From: Lachnospiraceae bacterium
Lineage (GTDB): Bacteria; Bacillota; Clostridia; Lachnospirales; Lachnospiraceae
Length of the DNA stretch: 64,000 bases
Assembly (NCBI GenBank): GCA_024696005.1
Contig: JAILHF010000049.1
Coordinates: 29,400 to 93,399 of the forward strand
Direction of reading: 5' to 3'
The position numbers and the translations under genes were made by a program. The notes beneath the pieces were generated by a model, which was given only the letters and a program-made list of their open reading frames with translations, searched no databases and was not told where the DNA came from. Below are positions 40,768-49,935 of the stretch, piece after piece; the first letter of the stretch is position 1; every line of letters begins with the position of its first letter.

Positions 40768-42252
40768 ATGGAAAACATCGCAAAGGTAAAGATCGGTATT
40801 GTAGCCGTCAGCCGTGACTGCTTCCCGGAGTCCCTTTCCGTAGGCAGAAGAAAAGCCCTGGTAGAGGCTTACAAGGCAAAGTACAATGCCGAGGACATCT
40901 ATGAGTGCCCGATCTGTATCGTAGAGAGCGAGATCCACATGGTGCAGGCTTTGGAAGACATCAAGAAGGCCGGCTGCAATGCACTGTGCGTATACCTTGG
41001 CAACTTCGGTCCCGAGATCTCCGAGACCCTGCTGGCAAAGCACTTTGACGGACCCAAGATGTTCGTGGCAGCAGCGGAAGAGACCCAGGATTCCCTGCTG
41101 GATGACCGCGGCGATGCTTACTGCGGCCTGCTGAATGCAAGCTATAACCTGAAGCTCCGTAATGTACGGGCTTATATTCCCGAGAATCCCGTCGGCGATG
41201 CCGAGGATCTGGCTGTAGAGATCAATGCCTTCATCCCCATCGCTCGCACGCTGATCAGCCTGGCTGATCTGAAGATCATCTCCTTCGGTCCCCGCCCGAT
41301 GAACTTCCTGGCTTGTAATGCTCCCATCAAGCAGCTTTACAACCTGGGCGTTGAGATCGAAGAGAACTCCGAGCTGGATCTGTTCGAATCCTTCAACAAG
41401 CATGCAGGCGATGCCCGTATCCCCGAGGTGGTAGCAGACATGGAGAAGGAGCTGGGCGCAGGCAACAAGAAGCCCGAGATCCTTTCCAAGCTGGCTCAGT
41501 ACGAGCTGACCCTGCTTGACTGGGTAGAGGCTCACAAGGGCTATCGCAAGTATGTTGCCATCGCAGGCAAGTGCTGGCCCGCATTCCAGACGCAGTTCGG
41601 CTTCGTGCCCTGCTACGTGAACAGCCGTCTGACCGGCCGCGGGATCCCCGTAAGCTGCGAAGTGGATATCTACGGCTGCCTGAGCGAGTTCATCGGTACC
41701 TGCGTATCCGACGACATCGTAACCCTGCTCGACATCAACAACTCCGTGCCCAAGGATATGTACAAGGAATCCATCGAGGGCAAGTTCGATTACAAGCACA
41801 GTGATACCTTCATGGGCTTCCACTGCGGCAATACCTGCTCCAAGAAGATGGCAAGCTGCGAGATGCGCAACCAGAAGATCATGGCTCGTGCACTGCCCGT
41901 TGAGGTTACCAACGGAACCCTCGAAGGCGACATCGCACCGGGCGATATCACCTTCTTCCGTCTGCAGAGCACCGCTGACGGCCTGATCCGCGCTTATGCG
42001 GCAGAGGGCGAGATCCTGCCCGTTGCTACCCGCTCCTTCGGCGGCATCGCCGTATTCGCCATCAAGGAGATGGGCCGCTTCTATCGTCACATCCTGATCG
42101 AGAAGAACTATCCTCATCACGGTGCAGTGGCGTTCGGCCATCACGGAAAGGCTCTGTACGAAGTGTTCAAGTACATCGGTGTTCCCATCGAGGACATCAA
42201 CTACAACCAGCCCAAGAGCCTGCCTTATCCTACGGAGAATCCGTTTGCATAA
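40768..42252 (+). CDS. L-fucose/L-arabinose isomerase-family protein (sugar isomerase)
   Basis: The start at 40768 follows AAGGAGAG and gives 494 residues. The fold is FucI/AraA-like: IGIVAVSRDCFPESLSVGRR at the N terminus, a central LYNLGVEIEENSELDLFESF region and MGFHCGNTCSKKM followed by RLQSTADGLIRAYAAEGEI and HGAVAFGHHGKALYEVF near the C terminus. The exact sugar is not evident. In this locus, with xylulokinase and xylosidases but no XylA, it may isomerise D-xylose or L-arabinose. Codon use is strongly biased toward AAG, GGC and GAG, which suggests high expression. The 151-base gap before it contains a TATACT box (40667) but no good -35 box. A strong hairpin follows the stop codon. Confidence 0.82.
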   Translation: MENIAKVKIGIVAVSRDCFPESLSVGRRKALVEAYKAKYNAEDIYECPICIVESEIHMVQALEDIKKAGCNALCVYLGNFGPEISETLLAKHFDGPKMFVAAAEETQDSLLDDRGDAYCGLLNASYNLKLRNVRAYIPENPVGDAEDLAVEINAFIPIARTLISLADLKIISFGPRPMNFLACNAPIKQLYNLGVEIEENSELDLFESFNKHAGDARIPEVVADMEKELGAGNKKPEILSKLAQYELTLLDWVEAHKGYRKYVAIAGKCWPAFQTQFGFVPCYVNSRLTGRGIPVSCEVDIYGCLSEFIGTCVSDDIVTLLDINNSVPKDMYKESIEGKFDYKHSDTFMGFHCGNTCSKKMASCEMRNQKIMARALPVEVTNGTLEGDIAPGDITFFRLQSTADGLIRAYAAEGEILPVATRSFGGIAVFAIKEMGRFYRHILIEKNYPHHGAVAFGHHGKALYEVFKYIGVPIEDINYNQPKSLPYPTENPFA

Positions 42253-42284
42253 GCAGCACAGAACATTTATGAGATGAACCAAAT

Positions 42285-42307
42285 CCCCCGCCCCACAAGG
42301 GCGGGGG
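42285..42307 (+). other. Strong hairpin without a T run, between isomerase and GH3 genes
   Basis: CCCCCGCCC (42285-42293) pairs with GGGCGGGGG (42299-42307). No T tract follows, so it may protect the highly expressed isomerase mRNA from 3' decay rather than terminate it. Confidence 0.65.
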
Positions 42308-42377
42308 CATTACTATTATGTCCCGAGCCGCGCACGGCGCTGCGCGGGAGTATCCGGTAAAGGGAAAGGAAGCAGGG

Positions 42378-44519
42378 ATGAAGAGGGATTTCAGAAAAGA
42401 GGCGGAAGCACTGGTCGCGCAGATGAGCGTGAAGGAAGCGGCGGAGCAGCTTTTGTACAACGCGCCCGCGCTGGAACGTCTGGGGATCCCCGCGTACAAT
42501 TACTGGAATGAAGGATTGCACGGAACGGCGCGTACCGGCACGGCAACGGTCTTTCCGCAGGCGATCGGGCTGGCGGCGATGTTTGACGCGGCGTTTCTGG
42601 AAAAGATCGCGGACGTGATCGGGACCGAAACACGCGCCAAATACAACGAGGCGAGAAAGCGCGATGACAGGGACATCTACAAGGGGATCACATTGTGGTC
42701 GCCCAACATCAACCTGTTCCGGGATCAGCGCTGGGGACGCGGACAGGAGACCTACGGAGAGGATCCGTATCTGACCTCGCGTCTGGGCGTGGCTTTCATC
42801 AACGGTCTGCAGGGAAAGGGAAAGTACTTAAAGACCGCGGCCTGTGCGAAGCATTTTGCCGTTCACTCCGGGCCGGAATCCCTGCGCCATTCCTTTGATG
42901 CGAAGGTGAACGGGAAGGATCTGGAAGAGACCTATCTGCCCGCCTTCAAGGCAGCGGTGTGCGAGGCCGGCGTGGAGAGCGTGATGGGCGCGTACAACAG
43001 GACCAACGGCGAGGTCTGCTGCGGCAGCGATTATCTGCTGCGCAAAAAGCTGCGCGAGGAGTGGCAGTTTGACGGGCATATCGTGAGCGACTTCCTGGCA
43101 ATCCGTGATTTCCACGAAAACCATAAGGTGACGAAGAGCCCCGAGGAGTCCTGCGCGCTGGCGCTGAAGAACGGCTGCAACCTGAATGCAGGCTTTACCT
43201 ATCAGAGCCTGTACAAGGCTTATGAGGAGGGTCTGGTGACCGAGCAGGAGATCCGCGATGCTGCGGTGCGTGTGTTCACGACACGTTTCCGCCTGGGAAT
43301 GTTTGCGGACGACTGCGAATACGACAGCCTGGGCCAGATGGACGTGGACACGAAGGAGAGCCGCGCGCTTTCCTACGAGGCAAGCTGCCGCAGCGTGGTG
43401 CTTCTGAAGAACGACGGCATCCTTCCCCTGGACCGCAGCAAAGTGAAGACGATCGGCATCATCGGGCCGACCGCCACTTCGGTGGATGTGCTGAACGGAA
43501 ACTATAACGGCACTTCCTCGGTCTATGTGACGAACCTGGACGGGATCCGGGCGGCAGCAGGTGAGGATGTGCGCGTGCTGTATTCCGAGGGCTGCCATCT
43601 GTTCAAAAAGGAGGTGCAGCCGCTGGCAAAGCCGGACGACCGCATCAGCGAGGCCCTTTCCGTGGCCGAGCACAGCGACGTGGTGATCCTCTGCCTGGGG
43701 CTGGATGCCACGATCGAGGGCGAGGAAGGAGATACCGGAAACGCTTTCGCGGCAGGCGACAAGGAGAGCCTGTACCTGCCGGAATCCCAGCGCAGGCTGT
43801 TTGAGGCGCTGGAAAAGACTGACACGCCCATCGTGCTGGTCCTCAATACCGGCAGCGGCATGGATGTGAGCCGCGAGGAAAAGCGCTGCGGCGCGGTGCT
43901 GCAATGCTGGTACAGCGGCGCCTTCGGCGGCCGTGCGCTCGGTGACATCCTCTTCGGCAAGGTCTCGCCGGGAGGCAAGCTCCCGGTCACCTTCAGCAGG
44001 GAAGGGGATCTGCCGGAATTCACGGATTATTCGATGAAGGGGCGTACCTACCGCTATGCCAAGGCCGAGCCTCTCTATCCTTTCGGCTACGGACTGAGCT
44101 ACGCGAGCTTCCGTTACGACGATCTGACGCTGACGAAGACCGAAGGCGGCTATCTCGCGAACGTGAGCCTTACCAATGCCGGAAGCTGCGACGCGGAAGA
44201 AGTCGTCGAGATCTATGTCTCGAATGAGATCGATGAAAAGCTTTCGAACGGGGAGAACGCGGAATTCGCATCGGCGATCGATGCGGCTGACCAGCCGGCC
44301 TGCTCGCTGTGCGCCTTTGCACGGGTGCCGCTGAAGGCGAAAGAAAGCCGCAGAACGGAGCTTTTTATTTCGGACAACGCGTTTACGACGGTGCTCGAAG
44401 ACGGCCGCAGGGTGACGCTCAAAGGGGCGTACACGCTTTATGCGGGCGGACAGCAGCCCGGAGCGCGCAGTGAAGAACTGACAGGCAGCAAGTGCCTCAG
44501 CACACAGATCAGGATCTGA
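42378..44519 (+). CDS. GH3 beta-xylosidase-like glycosidase
   Basis: The start at 42378 follows AAGGAAGCAGGG and gives 713 residues without a signal peptide. GH3 motifs are clear: YNYWNEGLHG near residue 37, WSPNINLFRDQRWGRGQETYGEDP near residue 108, AACAKHFAVH, and the nucleophile Asp238 in GHIVSDFLAI. The GH3 C-terminal domain follows, with a final fibronectin-like domain after residue 570. WNEGLHG and DQRWGRGQETYGEDP are typical of plant-like and bacterial beta-xylosidases. It would cleave xylose from the non-reducing end of imported oligosaccharides. The stop codon overlaps the start of the sensor kinase gene (TGATG), so the operon continues. Arabinofuranosidase activity is an alternative. 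Confidence 0.9.
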   Translation: MKRDFRKEAEALVAQMSVKEAAEQLLYNAPALERLGIPAYNYWNEGLHGTARTGTATVFPQAIGLAAMFDAAFLEKIADVIGTETRAKYNEARKRDDRDIYKGITLWSPNINLFRDQRWGRGQETYGEDPYLTSRLGVAFINGLQGKGKYLKTAACAKHFAVHSGPESLRHSFDAKVNGKDLEETYLPAFKAAVCEAGVESVMGAYNRTNGEVCCGSDYLLRKKLREEWQFDGHIVSDFLAIRDFHENHKVTKSPEESCALALKNGCNLNAGFTYQSLYKAYEEGLVTEQEIRDAAVRVFTTRFRLGMFADDCEYDSLGQMDVDTKESRALSYEASCRSVVLLKNDGILPLDRSKVKTIGIIGPTATSVDVLNGNYNGTSSVYVTNLDGIRAAAGEDVRVLYSEGCHLFKKEVQPLAKPDDRISEALSVAEHSDVVILCLGLDATIEGEEGDTGNAFAAGDKESLYLPESQRRLFEALEKTDTPIVLVLNTGSGMDVSREEKRCGAVLQCWYSGAFGGRALGDILFGKVSPGGKLPVTFSREGDLPEFTDYSMKGRTYRYAKAEPLYPFGYGLSYASFRYDDLTLTKTEGGYLANVSLTNAGSCDAEEVVEIYVSNEIDEKLSNGENAEFASAIDAADQPACSLCAFARVPLKAKESRRTELFISDNAFTTVLEDGRRVTLKGAYTLYAGGQQPGARSEELTGSKCLSTQIRI

Positions 44520-46270
44520 TGAAGGGATATCTCAACAATCTCAAACTCAGGAACAAGTTCTACCTCCTGTTTTTTGTGGGGGTTCTGATCCCCATGGTGA
44601 TCACCGACTGGATGATATTGCACAATATCATCCAGTCTTCCAATAACACGCTCCGAAGTGAAATGGAAAAATGCGCACTGGCGGTGGAATACGGCCTGCA
44701 GAAGAACCTGGAGTACCCCGTGACCATCGCGCATAACCTTTACAAGAGCCAGGTGATGGAGGATTTCCTGAACCAGGAATATAAATCGCCGGCCGATTAT
44801 TACAACGCGTTCTACGACATGAAGAGCTCGCTCCTGTTCGACAGCAACATCGGTATCGAAGGCGGAACGCTCTCGATCTATGCGGACAACCCCACGATCG
44901 TAAACGGCAGCGGCTTTTACCGCCTGGACAAGGAAAGCGAGTGGTATCAGGCATTTGAGCAGGAAAAGCGGCAGAGCTCGCTGCATTTCATCTATGAGCA
45001 GAGCTCGCAGACCGACCGCAGCATGATCCGAAAGGTCGTGCTGTACATGCGCATGGACATGGACCTGTTCCGCGGCTGTGAAAAGATCCTGCGCCTGGAG
45101 CTGGATTACAGCAATCTGGCGGCCGTGGTGGACGAACTGAAGGAGCTGAACCGCAACTACAAGGTAACGGTCTGCATGGACACGACCATCGTGCTGGACA
45201 AGAACAGCTCTCTGGAAAAAGGCCTTCCCTTCAAAGAGGTGCAACAGCTGGAGAAGGGTGTCTACCGCAAGGTGACGCGCCTTTACGACCAGGACCTGAC
45301 CATCAACGTGGTCCCGGAGAAGAAGAGGCAGTGGGAATTCTTCGGCTCGAACGGCCTGCGTTTCGCGATCATGCTCCTGATCAACATCGTGCTGCCGATG
45401 ATCATGCTGCGCATGATCGAAAGCTCCATCACAAAGCGCATCCAGTTTCTGGAAAGCGCTTTCGAGAGAAAGCCCGAAAACGACGAACTGGAACTCATCA
45501 CCCGCATCGAGGGAAACGACGAGGTCACGAGCCTGATGCGCAGCTACAACCGGATGGCGATCCGCATGAACGAGCTGATCATGACGGTGTATAAGGACAA
45601 GCTGCATGAGCAGGAGATCAACATCGCAAGACAGAATGCCGAGCTGCTGGCCCTGCACAGCCAGATCAACCCGCATTTCCTCTTTAACGCGCTCGAGAGC
45701 ATCCGCATGCACAGCCTGATGCGCGGCGAGACCGAGACCGCCGAGATGGTGGGAAAGCTTGCCGTCATGGAGCGCACCTACGTGAACTGGGGCGGTGACG
45801 CCGTGAGCATCAGCAAGGAGATGGACTTCGTGGAAGCCTATCTGCTGCTCCAGAAGTACCGCTTCGGCGACCGCCTGAACTATAAGATCACCGTGGATCC
45901 GGACTGCGAACAGTTCGGCATCCCGAAGCTGACGATCGTAACCTTTGTGGAGAACGCCTGCATCCACGGCGTGGAGCAGAAATCCACGCCCACCTGGATC
46001 TTTATCCGTGCCAGCAAAAAGAACGGCTGGATGCGCATCGAGATCGAGGATACGGGAGAGGGCATGGACGAAAAAACGCTTTCCGACTTGAACGAGCGCG
46101 TCAAAAATGTTACGATCGAAGATATGAAAAATAAAAAACATGTGGGCATGATGAATGCTTACCTGCGGCTGAAAAAGATGACGAAGGGGCTGGTCCGCTT
46201 CGAGATCACCTCCGAGGAGCGCGTGGGTACCGTGGTCAAGATCGAAATGCCCCTGGAGATCCGCATATGA
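44519..46270 (+). CDS. YesM-type sensor histidine kinase
   Basis: The product has 583 residues. Membrane helices lie near residues 13-35 and 280-302, enclosing a large extracytoplasmic sensor region of about 245 residues. A HAMP region follows. The kinase motif LHSQINPHFLFNALESIRMHS contains the phospho-acceptor His386. The N box is FVENACIHGV and the G box is IEDTGEGMDE. This is the LytS/YesM class that usually responds to extracellular sugars or to a binding protein. The start overlaps the GH3 stop codon. The cognate regulator follows with a four-base overlap. A xylo-oligosaccharide signal is inferred from context. Confidence 0.93.
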   Translation: MKGYLNNLKLRNKFYLLFFVGVLIPMVITDWMILHNIIQSSNNTLRSEMEKCALAVEYGLQKNLEYPVTIAHNLYKSQVMEDFLNQEYKSPADYYNAFYDMKSSLLFDSNIGIEGGTLSIYADNPTIVNGSGFYRLDKESEWYQAFEQEKRQSSLHFIYEQSSQTDRSMIRKVVLYMRMDMDLFRGCEKILRLELDYSNLAAVVDELKELNRNYKVTVCMDTTIVLDKNSSLEKGLPFKEVQQLEKGVYRKVTRLYDQDLTINVVPEKKRQWEFFGSNGLRFAIMLLINIVLPMIMLRMIESSITKRIQFLESAFERKPENDELELITRIEGNDEVTSLMRSYNRMAIRMNELIMTVYKDKLHEQEINIARQNAELLALHSQINPHFLFNALESIRMHSLMRGETETAEMVGKLAVMERTYVNWGGDAVSISKEMDFVEAYLLLQKYRFGDRLNYKITVDPDCEQFGIPKLTIVTFVENACIHGVEQKSTPTWIFIRASKKNGWMRIEIEDTGEGMDEKTLSDLNERVKNVTIEDMKNKKHVGMMNAYLRLKKMTKGLVRFEITSEERVGTVVKIEMPLEIRI

Positions 46271-47409
46271 GAGTGTTGCTTGTGGATGACGAGCCCTTCA
46301 TCACGCAGGGCCTGAAGCTTCTGATCGACTGGAAGGCAGAGGACTGCGAGATCGCTGGCTGCGTGAAGAACGGAAAAGAGGCTCTGGAGTTTCTGAAAAA
46401 GGAAAAGGCGGATCTGGTGCTCACGGACATCCGCATGCCCGGCTGCACCGGTCTGGAGCTTTTGGAAAAAGTAAAAAAAGAAGGCATCTCCGATGCCTAT
46501 TTTATCGTGATGAGCGGTTTTGACGAGTTCGGCTATGCACAGCAGGCGATGCGTTACGGCTGCATCGACTACATCGTCAAGCCCGTGGACCGCGACGAGC
46601 TCCTGGCGGCCGTGCGCAAGGTGCGCCAGCTGGACGAGAAGTACCGGGAGGAGGAAGAGCTCATTTCGGAGCTGCAGCAGGCCAAACAGGAGCAGAGGAG
46701 CATCACGGCGCTGATCGGCACCTATGACAAGGACGACGACAAGCAGAACCGGACGATCATCTGCAAGGAGCAGATGGACCTGCTGGCTGCCGCGATCGAG
46801 GAAAACAACATGGCCGAGATCGAGAAGCAGGTATACGCGTTCTACCGCGAGATCCGGGAAAAGGAGATCACGGAGGAATCCGTGGAGTTCAACATCTCGT
46901 ATCTGCTCTTCCAGCTGATCCACATCGCCTCGGAACAGGACGATGAGGTGAACCAGGAGGAGATCATGCGCTTCATCAGCGAGAGCTCCTTCGTGGAGGG
47001 CAAGATCAAGGAGAGCAGCGAGTACATGCTGCGTTTCTGCTCCGAATATGCCGAATACATCTCGCAGCTGCGGGCGCGGGCTGGTCAGGGCGTGCTCAGG
47101 GACGTGGAGAAAGAGATCAGGACCCGCTACGCGGAAAATATCAGCCTGCGGGAGATGAGCCAGAAATTCTTCATCAACAGCGCCTATCTGGGGCAGATCT
47201 TTAAGAAGAAATACGGCCAGTCCTTCAAGGACTATCTGACCGACGTGCGCATCCACGAGGCTGCGAAGATGCTGAGCACCACGGATAAAAAGATCATCCG
47301 CATCGCCGAGGAGGTGGGCTACAGGGACAGCGACTATTTCGTGCAGAAATTCATCGAGCGCATGGGCTGTACGCCGTCCAAATACCGCCGCGACCACAGC
47401 GGAAACTGA
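46267..47409 (+). CDS. YesN-type response regulator with AraC DNA-binding domain
   Basis: The product has 380 residues. The receiver domain has the acidic pocket VDDEPF, the phosphorylation site Asp54 in LTDIRMPG, and the conserved Lys in YIVKPVDRDEL. A helical linker of about 140 residues follows. The AraC-type domain at the C terminus carries NISLREMSQKFFINSAYLGQIFKKKYGQSFKDYL and a second helix-turn-helix ending RMGCTPSKYRR. It overlaps the kinase gene by ATGA, so the pair is coupled. It probably activates the ABC importer promoter at about 47540 and perhaps other promoters of the locus. A hairpin terminator follows. Confidence 0.93.
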   Translation: MRVLLVDDEPFITQGLKLLIDWKAEDCEIAGCVKNGKEALEFLKKEKADLVLTDIRMPGCTGLELLEKVKKEGISDAYFIVMSGFDEFGYAQQAMRYGCIDYIVKPVDRDELLAAVRKVRQLDEKYREEEELISELQQAKQEQRSITALIGTYDKDDDKQNRTIICKEQMDLLAAAIEENNMAEIEKQVYAFYREIREKEITEESVEFNISYLLFQLIHIASEQDDEVNQEEIMRFISESSFVEGKIKESSEYMLRFCSEYAEYISQLRARAGQGVLRDVEKEIRTRYAENISLREMSQKFFINSAYLGQIFKKKYGQSFKDYLTDVRIHEAAKMLSTTDKKIIRIAEEVGYRDSDYFVQKFIERMGCTPSKYRRDHSGN

Positions 47410-47448
47410 ATCCTTCGCATAATATTCGCTTATTATGGAAAATACAGG

Positions 47449-47477
47449 CCACGGGGATCAAAACCCGTGGTTTTTTG
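47449..47477 (+). terminator. Intrinsic terminator after the response regulator
   Basis: CCACGGG (47449-47455) pairs with CCCGTGG (47464-47470) and is followed by six T residues. Confidence 0.9.
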
Positions 47478-47535
47478 TTTTGAAACTTTCTCGGGTATAT
47501 CTTCTAAATTTGTCCGTAGTTTTATTGATTTACCC

Positions 47536-47544
47536 TGTTAGAAT
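47536..47544 (+). promoter_or_regulatory. Extended -10 promoter of the first ABC importer operon
   Basis: TGTTAGAAT is an extended -10 box (TG, one base, TAGAAT). The -35 region is poor, as expected for an activator-dependent promoter. The binding-protein gene starts 60 bases downstream. Confidence 0.55.
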
Positions 47545-47605
47545 AGAATATGGTTACAAATCCGGAATGATCCGGAGCAGAAAACTATAAGGAGGAAAAA
47601 AAGCA

Positions 47606-48940
47606 ATGAAAATGAAGAAGTTTTTGTCGCTCGCTGTAACGTCTGTTCTGACGGTCAGCATGCTGGCAGGTTGCACCAGCGGTGGTTCTGATGGCGGCAA
47701 CAATGGCGGCGCAAGTGGTGGAGTTCAGGAGCTCACCTTCATGGTATGGGATGACCTGGATGCATCCGAGGACCTTATCTCCAAGGGCTACAAGGATTCC
47801 ATCGAACGTTTCAACAAGGATTATGAGGGCAAGTATCACGTAAAGGTTGTCTCCACCAATCTGGAGGAGTACTACACCAAGCTGAACGCTGAAGTTGCTG
47901 CAGGCAACACGCCTGACGTATTCATCGTTTCCCCGGGTCCTAACCTGAATGACTATGTTCTTCCCGGAACCGCTGCAAAGCTGGATGATTATCTGAATGC
48001 AGACGGCTGGAAGGGCACCTTCACTTCCGATGCAGTGTTTGCAGGCGGCACCTATGGAGCCGAGGCTGCAGGCGGCGCAGGTATCTACGCTATTCCTCTG
48101 AATATCGCAGCAGCTTGCGTATTCTACAACACCGAGATGTTTGCCGATGCAGGTGCAAGCGTTCCCAAGACCTACAGCGAGCTGCTTACCGCTTGCCAGA
48201 AGCTGAAGGACAAAGGCTACACTCCCATCACCATCTCTGCCGGTACCGCATGGTGCCTGTCCATGGTAGCCGGTTATCTCTGCGATCGTAACGGCCTGAA
48301 CCTTCAGGATGTTAAGGATCACAAGACTGACTGGAACGATGCCAAGGTCATCAACGCCGGCAAGCAGATCCAGGAGCTGAGCCAGTACTTCCAGGATACC
48401 GCAGTGTCTGATGATAACGACGTTGCAACCGCGGCTTTCTATGATGGCGAAGCTGCTATCCTGATCCAGGGTTCCTGGGCGATCGGTCAGATCAACGGTA
48501 GCGGTCCGGAAGGCTTCGCTGACAAGGTTGGCGTGTTCGCATTCCCCGCTGTTGACGGTTCTTCCGCAGATCCTAACCGCGTGATCGCTAAGAGTGACTC
48601 TCTTGCAATGAGCGCAACCAGCAAGTGCCCTGAAGGCGCAATCGCCCTGATCAAGTACTTTGTTGATGATACCGCTCAGAAGTACACCGCAGAAGTCGGT
48701 GGTAAGATCCCTGTGACCAAGGTTCAGTATGACGAGAGCGTTGCTCCCCCTGAGCTGTCCTACGTTATGGATGTCTTCAAGAACGCAAGCGCTACCTTCG
48801 GATTCTACAACGAGTCCCTGGCTGACACCGAGGCAGGTGCTACCTTCGATAGCTGCTTCGTAGAGATCTTTAAGGGTACCGATCCCGCAGAAGCTCTGAA
48901 GCCCATCCAGGAGTACTACGAGAACAACGTTTGGAAGTAA
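47606..48940 (+). CDS. Sugar ABC transporter substrate-binding lipoprotein
   Basis: The product has 444 residues, with AAGGAGG before the start. A signal peptide ends in the lipobox MLAGC (Cys near residue 23), followed by a Gly/Ser-rich linker. The mature part has the two-lobed fold of family 1 sugar-binding proteins: LTFMVWDDLDASEDL, TPDVFIVSPGPNL, IYAIPLNIAAACVFYNTEMF and AAILIQGSWAIGQIN. Codon use is biased toward GCT, GTT, GGT and AAG, consistent with a high-abundance protein. It heads an operon with two permeases. A stable stem-loop after the stop codon probably lowers expression of the permeases relative to the binding protein. The ligand is probably a xylo-oligosaccharide. Confidence 0.93.
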   Translation: MKMKKFLSLAVTSVLTVSMLAGCTSGGSDGGNNGGASGGVQELTFMVWDDLDASEDLISKGYKDSIERFNKDYEGKYHVKVVSTNLEEYYTKLNAEVAAGNTPDVFIVSPGPNLNDYVLPGTAAKLDDYLNADGWKGTFTSDAVFAGGTYGAEAAGGAGIYAIPLNIAAACVFYNTEMFADAGASVPKTYSELLTACQKLKDKGYTPITISAGTAWCLSMVAGYLCDRNGLNLQDVKDHKTDWNDAKVINAGKQIQELSQYFQDTAVSDDNDVATAAFYDGEAAILIQGSWAIGQINGSGPEGFADKVGVFAFPAVDGSSADPNRVIAKSDSLAMSATSKCPEGAIALIKYFVDDTAQKYTAEVGGKIPVTKVQYDESVAPPELSYVMDVFKNASATFGFYNESLADTEAGATFDSCFVEIFKGTDPAEALKPIQEYYENNVWK

Positions 48941-48965
48941 GATCTAAGCAGTGATCACTATCTGT

Positions 48966-48992
48966 GTCAGCACCCGCAATTTGGGTGCTGAC
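48966..48992 (+). other. Intercistronic stem-loop between binding-protein and permease genes
   Basis: GTCAGCACCC (48966-48975) pairs perfectly with GGGTGCTGAC (48983-48992). The following sequence is only weakly T-rich. This placement is typical for stabilising the first cistron or causing partial termination. Confidence 0.78.
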
Positions 48993-49011
48993 ATATTGTT
49001 AAGGGGGATCT

Positions 49012-49923
49012 ATGGATAAACTCTTAAGAAAAAAAAGCAATATCATCCTGTTCCTGGCACCGGCATTCATCCTGTTTACGGCAGTGCTGATCGTGCCCAT
49101 CGGAACCGCATTTTACTATTCGCTCTGCGATTACAAGATCAGTGAAACACCGAAATTTGTGTTTTTGAAGAACTATATCACGATGTTCACATCGGACGCG
49201 GATATGAAGACAGCCTTCAAGAACTCGATCTTTTTCATGATCTTCTCCTGTGTGACGCAGCTGATCTTCGGTCTGGTACTGGCCGCACTGCTCACAAACA
49301 TCAAGAGAGGGCGTGATTTCTTCAAGAATGTTTATTATCTGCCCTGTGTACTGAGCTCGGCGGCGTTGGGTCTTCTGTGGTACTTCATTTTCCATCCGAA
49401 GTACGGTATCAACAAGATCATGGAAAACCTCGGATTGCTGAACAAGGCATCCGAAGGAAAGCAGTGGCTGGCTGATACAAGCGGATTCATCATCCTTCCC
49501 ATCGTGGTGATCTCTTTCGTCGCTCTGTGGCAGTACGTCGGACAGTCCATGATGCTGTATATGGCACAGATATCCGGCATCAGCAAGGATATATATGAAG
49601 CAGCGGCAATTGACGGATGCAGTAAGACCCAGTCCTTCTTCCGCATCACCCTTCCGCTGATCAAGCCCATGGTAGCAACGGCAATGAGCCTGAATGCCAT
49701 CGGTTCGCTGAAGTTCTTCGATCTGATCTTCAGTATGCTTCCGGAAAGCATGAGAGGTGTGGGCGGTAAGGCACACGTGCTTGCCACCGTTATCTACGAT
49801 CAGGGTCTTCGCTACAGCAAATACGGTTACGCATGTTCGGTCGGTATGGTACTGCTTGCAATGTGTCTGCTCGTTACCTTCCTGATCAACAAGTTCGTCA
49901 AGACCGAAAGTTATGATATGTAA
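49012..49923 (+). CDS. Sugar ABC transporter permease (UgpA/MalF-like)
   Basis: The product has 303 residues with six hydrophobic helices. The cytoplasmic EAA loop reads YEAAAIDGCSKTQSFFRITLPLIKP near residue 196, which is the coupling site for the ATPase. FLAPAFILFTAVLIVPIGTAFYYS forms the first helix. It is the first of two permeases in the importer. No ATPase gene is in the operon, so a shared MsmX-type ATPase encoded elsewhere probably energises it. It begins 71 bases after the binding-protein gene and is followed by its partner after 12 bases. Confidence 0.95.
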   Translation: MDKLLRKKSNIILFLAPAFILFTAVLIVPIGTAFYYSLCDYKISETPKFVFLKNYITMFTSDADMKTAFKNSIFFMIFSCVTQLIFGLVLAALLTNIKRGRDFFKNVYYLPCVLSSAALGLLWYFIFHPKYGINKIMENLGLLNKASEGKQWLADTSGFIILPIVVISFVALWQYVGQSMMLYMAQISGISKDIYEAAAIDGCSKTQSFFRITLPLIKPMVATAMSLNAIGSLKFFDLIFSMLPESMRGVGGKAHVLATVIYDQGLRYSKYGYACSVGMVLLAMCLLVTFLINKFVKTESYDM

Positions 49924-49935
49924 GGGGGATCTGAG

